Program-made: the position numbers and the translations under genes | Notes under the pieces: model-generated | Told to the model about the DNA's origin: nothing | Databases searched by the model: none | Seen by the model: the letters and a program-made list of their open reading frames with translations, nothing else | In this document: positions 61,195 to 64,000 of the stretch, piece by piece | How positions within the stretch are numbered: position 1 is the first letter of the stretch | Layout of the letters: each line of letters begins with the position of its first letter | Source of the DNA: Caldilineaceae bacterium | GTDB lineage: Bacteria; Chloroflexota; Anaerolineae; Caldilineales; Caldilineaceae | Reading direction: 5' to 3' | Length of the DNA: 64,000 nucleotides | Assembly (NCBI GenBank): GCA_019637645.1 | Contig: JAHBVH010000045.1 | Span: 8,240 to 72,239 of the forward strand

Positions 61195-62418
61195 TTATCC
61201 TTTGACAGTGGCGACACCCACTGTAGCGGCTGGACCCACAAGAGGCCGACCGGCTTGTTGATTGGGTAACAAGAAGACCAACACCGCCGTGATCAGGGGC
61301 ACAATGCTCAAGAGCAACATGGCCGTCGTCAAGCCCAACCGCTGTGGTTCCGCTAGCCAGCCGGTGACTTGGAGGCCAATCCCACCCATGGCAAAGACAA
61401 AGCCGAGCGCCACACCCGAGCCAACCCCGGCATTCTTGGGGAAGAGGCTTTGGGCCAACACCAGCATCGGGGGCCAAGCCGCGCCCGAGGCAAAGCCCAA
61501 GAAAGGGGCCACCCAAAAGGCACGCCAGTCACCGAGCAAGAACATGAGCGCCATGAGTGGGGCTGAAACTAACATCGAGACCGCCATTACCTTGACACCC
61601 CCAATGCGGTCGGCCAACATGCCACCGGTGAGCGTGCCAAAGGCGAGGACAAAGAGCATCACGGAGGAGAGTAAACTGGCTTGGGCCTTGGTAAAGCCCG
61701 CGATATCGACAAAGAATTGGGGCGTAAACGAAGAGAATGATTGCTGGGACATGGCGCGCAAGGACATGACCAAGATCAAGGCCAGGACGGCGGTCATGGT
61801 GAAGGCCGGATTCAGCTCGATGCGCCAACTGGCTGCATTCTTTTTCTGGTTTCCTTGCTTTTGGGCGCGGCCCGTCAGAAAATAGAGAAAGGGCGCAATG
61901 AAAAGCCCAACCAACCCGAGCACGGCTGTCCCACGGACCCCCATGGCTCCCATGACCAAAGCGGCCAAGATGGGGCCGACGGCAAAACCGCCGTTGCCGC
62001 CTAGCATAAACATCGCCACCCCGGCGGATTTCTGTTCACCCGCGGCAATGTTGGCCCCCGATGCCCCTTGGGGATGAAAGGCCGCGGAACCCAACCCCGC
62101 CAGCGTGGCAATGACCAGGGCGCTTTCAAAGGTCGGCATAAAGCCGACCAACCCCTGGAGGATGGACATCCAGATCACGCCGCCCACAGCAAACCAACGA
62201 CCACCATAGCGGTCACTGAAATAACCAAAAAGGGGCTGCGTCAGCGATGAGGTCATTTGGTAGGCGCCTAAGAGCAACCCAATTTGGCCGAGGCTGAGGC
62301 CCAGCGCATCTTTTAGATATAGCCCCACGGCAATCGGCATCGCGCCGGATAACATGTCAACGCTAAAATGACCGAGCGTTAAGCTCCACAAGGTGACATT
62401 GCGAAGTAGTAAGCGCAT
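61195..62418 (-). CDS. MFS transporter, fosmidomycin-resistance-like
   Basis: 407 residues with twelve membrane segments. The motif FGYFSDRYGGRW between helices 2 and 3 is the MFS A motif, and GSAAFHPQGASGANIAAG on helix 4 is characteristic of the Fsr-like group. MLADRIGGVK is the repeat in the second half. It would export or import a small organic compound by proton exchange. The co-directional DMFase-like gene suggests an amide or a related compound as cargo, but this is inference. Confidence 0.9.
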   Translation of the reverse strand: MRLLLRNVTLWSLTLGHFSVDMLSGAMPIAVGLYLKDALGLSLGQIGLLLGAYQMTSSLTQPLFGYFSDRYGGRWFAVGGVIWMSILQGLVGFMPTFESALVIATLAGLGSAAFHPQGASGANIAAGEQKSAGVAMFMLGGNGGFAVGPILAALVMGAMGVRGTAVLGLVGLFIAPFLYFLTGRAQKQGNQKKNAASWRIELNPAFTMTAVLALILVMSLRAMSQQSFSSFTPQFFVDIAGFTKAQASLLSSVMLFVLAFGTLTGGMLADRIGGVKVMAVSMLVSAPLMALMFLLGDWRAFWVAPFLGFASGAAWPPMLVLAQSLFPKNAGVGSGVALGFVFAMGGIGLQVTGWLAEPQRLGLTTAMLLLSIVPLITAVLVFLLPNQQAGRPLVGPAATVGVATVKG

Positions 62419-62464
62419 TTAATTCCTCAAATCAATCACTGGCGGTGGCAGGCGTAAAAAGGGA

Positions 62465-62522
62465 AAGACAGGGTGGTGGACGAGGCGTCTTCCTGATTGC
62501 CTCTTGTCCATCACCCTGTCTT
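62465..62522. repeat. Imperfect inverted repeat upstream of the MFS gene
   Basis: AAGACAGGGTGGTGGACGAG (62465 on) pairs with CTTGTCCATCACCCTGTCTT (ending 62522) with few mismatches. The stem is about 20 bp and is not related to the CTGACAGG family. It lies in the transcript leader of the MFS gene. Confidence 0.8.
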
Positions 62523-62570
62523 GGTGCCTCCAACCTTCATACAAACAATAAATTTATGGTAGCAACTATA

Positions 62571-62717
62571 TCATATCTCCTCAGCCGCGCCAAAGCGGGA
62601 GAAATCTGCTAACCGATCCTGGGGACGGCTGTGCTGGTAGCGCGACCAAAGTTCTTGCACAAGTTGTGCAGGGTCATTCTCTACCCCCTGCGTGGCAAAG
62701 TACTGACAGACACGCAC
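62571..62717 (-). pseudogene. Possible gene remnant or short CDS
   Basis: A minus-strand frame that stays open from about 62807 and stops at 62571 reads like a protein end: KPKEERDIVRVCQYFATQGV, then ENDPAQLVQELWSRY, and ADFSRFGAAEEI. No ATG is present; the only start is GTG at 62717 (48 codons) without a good ribosome-binding site. An in-frame stop closes it upstream. The composition is protein-like, so it may be the broken 3' end of a lost gene. No family is recognised. Confidence 0.35.
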
Positions 62718-62926
62718 GATGTCCCGCTCTTCCTTTGGCTTGTCAATCCCTTTTTTTGATTTTCTTGCCTTTTGTTCTTGCGGAGCGAGCTTGTGTTGTT
62801 TTTCACAATTTGTCTAAATTTGTGAAATCTTTTACAATGCTAACTCTACTTTGTTGTACGGCTTTCCCATCATTATTTAATCAGAAACATTTCCATTCAA
62901 TAGCGATCTTGCATAGGAGGAAGATC

Positions 62927-63820
62927 ATGCATGATGGTATTCAGTTGGACAAACTGCCGCTTTTGCCGCAGGCTGCGTTTTTGCACACCTTAGTGCCAGC
63001 GCTTTGGCAACGATCCGATGTGCTCGGGCTTTGGCTAGAGGGGAGCCTGGGCCGTGGTAATGCCGATCTGTACAGCGATATTGACCTCTATATCGGCGTG
63101 ACCCCCGCGTCGCTCGCCGCGTGGCGTACCTTGGCGGTTGCTGATCTCTTTGGCGATGCCTATGCCGCTCACCATTTTTCGCCCTTTGCCGAAAACTTTT
63201 TTGTCTACCATGTCTACCTGACCGCGGGCGGGATCTATGACCTCCATATCCAGCCGCGAGATCGGGAACTGCCCAAATCGCAACGCTTGCTCCTCGCCTG
63301 TCGCGACGATGCCTATCGCGCTGAACTCTTGGCCGCGGTCCCCGATACGGCGGGCGCAACGCCTTTTGGCCCCCAGCCTGTCGATCCCGCGGCGTTGGCC
63401 TCGCAACTCGTTTTCTTTTGGATCAATGTCGATAAATCGCGCAAAGTGATCTACCGTCATCAGGACTTTACCATCTATACAGGGATCCATCTGTTCCGCC
63501 AATTATTGGCGCGTCTGCTCTTTATTGAACAGACCGGAACCGACTGTGGTGACTTAACCCGCCCTTCCATCCATGGGCTGAAAGCCGCGTCGGATGTGCT
63601 ACCCAAAGCCTTGGGCGCTGAACTAGGCCAACTGATGGGCGCACCAACGACTACCCGTCTCGAAATGTGGGAGGCGCAGGAGCGGGTTTGGGCTGCTGTG
63701 GCGCGGGCCGGTCGTGTGGTCGCGGCCCAGTTTCAGATCAATTATCCCGAAGCGCTGGAACAGATTGTGTTGGAGAACTGGCGCAAATTTAAGCAAGAAG
63801 AACTCGGGTTGCCTGGTTAA
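62927..63820 (+). CDS. Nucleotidyltransferase-fold protein (Pol beta superfamily)
   Basis: 297 residues. The Pol-beta active site is WLEGSLGRGNADLYSDIDLYI near residue 33, which matches GS-x9-14-D-x-D. The third carboxylate may be in YDLHIQPRDREL. The C-terminal half is helical (LFRQLLARLLFIEQTGTD; TRLEMWEAQERVWAAV), as in aminoglycoside- or lincosamide-type nucleotidyltransferases with a helical substrate domain. AGGAGG stands six bases before the ATG at 62927; a longer frame is excluded by this. The substrate could be an antibiotic or a toxin-antitoxin target, but this is open. The gene is a single unit ended by a repeat. Confidence 0.82.
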   Translation: MHDGIQLDKLPLLPQAAFLHTLVPALWQRSDVLGLWLEGSLGRGNADLYSDIDLYIGVTPASLAAWRTLAVADLFGDAYAAHHFSPFAENFFVYHVYLTAGGIYDLHIQPRDRELPKSQRLLLACRDDAYRAELLAAVPDTAGATPFGPQPVDPAALASQLVFFWINVDKSRKVIYRHQDFTIYTGIHLFRQLLARLLFIEQTGTDCGDLTRPSIHGLKAASDVLPKALGAELGQLMGAPTTTRLEMWEAQERVWAAVARAGRVVAAQFQINYPEALEQIVLENWRKFKQEELGLPG

Positions 63821-63837
63821 CCGCCGTTGGTGCTTCC

Positions 63838-63872
63838 GAGACCTGTCAGGTTTGAAAAACCTGACAGGTCTC
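63838..63872. repeat. Dispersed palindromic repeat copy
   Basis: GAGACCTGTCAGGTTTG continues into AAAAACCTGACAGGTCTC, a nearly perfect palindrome at the end of the nucleotidyltransferase gene. Orientation is reversed compared with most other copies, like that at 48861. Confidence 0.9.
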
Positions 63873-63890
63873 GTGTTCGGGGTGCGCAAC

Positions 63891-63910
63891 GCCCGCGCAA
63901 GCGGGCTTTA
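63891..63910 (+). terminator. Hairpin terminator near the right edge
   Basis: GCCCGC-GCAA-GCGGGC followed by TTTA forms a short GC-rich stem. The last 90 bases of the window show no gene. Confidence 0.5.
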
Positions 63911-64000
63911 GCCGCCGTTGTTCGGTAGCCCAACGGCTGATGAAGGGTAAGCAATTAAACCGGTAGACCTTACGCGTGCGCTTTCGCGCCGCTTGACCGA

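Noticed and set aside
1..64000. tRNA, rRNA genes, prophage or integrated element
   Set aside because: No tRNA-like cloverleaf, rRNA sequence, integrase, phage structural gene or attachment-site pair was recognised by eye; a tRNAscan and an Rfam search would be decisive.

Overview
The window is about 64 kb of a bacterial chromosome of moderately high G+C content. The gene content suggests a free-living, chemoorganotrophic member of the Chloroflexota (Anaerolineae/Caldilineae-like). This is an inference from PadR regulators, TPR-CHAT and STAND-TPR proteins, ECF factors, many aldehyde dehydrogenases, lipoprotein-anchored exported enzymes and a family of short palindromic repeats; no rRNA, tRNA, CRISPR array, complete insertion sequence or prophage was seen.

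Layout. 0-5.6 kb: the end of a CopD/CopC-like membrane protein and a 1704-residue secreted subtilase carrying a VWA domain and a duplicated terminal domain. 6-9.1 kb: sugar ABC importer without its ATPase. 9.3-15.2 kb: a Fur-family regulator and a five-gene nickel/peptide-type ABC importer with a clear sigma70 promoter and a palindromic candidate operator. 15.2-30.7 kb: GDPD, two PadR regulators, a frameshifted moaC, exported MsrB/MsrA, three aldehyde dehydrogenases, an Ldh_2 dehydrogenase, an aldo/keto reductase, modA-modB, a Mop/TrmO chimera and two stand-alone sulfite-oxidase-type (PF00174) proteins. 30.8-48.8 kb: a signalling island (TPR histidine kinase, cyclase-family hydrolase, CehA-like protein, ECF sigma plus zinc-finger anti-sigma, TPR-CHAT protease, DUF1499, SDR, STAND-TPR ATPase, second ECF-like factor between two tiny membrane proteins, degenerate OmpR-type regulator). 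49-51.5 kb: argG-argJ. 52-56.9 kb: a glycan operon. 57-63.8 kb: CBM48 protein, YbaK deacylase, HpcH/HpaI aldolase, DMFase-like protein with an MFS transporter, and a nucleotidyltransferase.

Two parts stand out. First, a molybdenum regulon: the promoters of moaC and of padR-modA-modB share a nearly identical 19-nt imperfect palindrome placed at the transcription start, modA carries a fused PF00174-like domain, and the Mop gene is fused in frame to the end of a TrmO-like protein. Second, an ECF sigma factor, a double zinc-finger anti-sigma protein and a TPR-CHAT protease lie in a row without any CRISPR effector. This resembles the output arm of Craspase systems and suggests protease-controlled sigma release.

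A palindromic repeat built on CTGACAGGTTT-N3-AAACCTGTCAG occurs at least six times, mostly at gene ends. At two sites it sits inside a longer inverted duplication of its own flanks.
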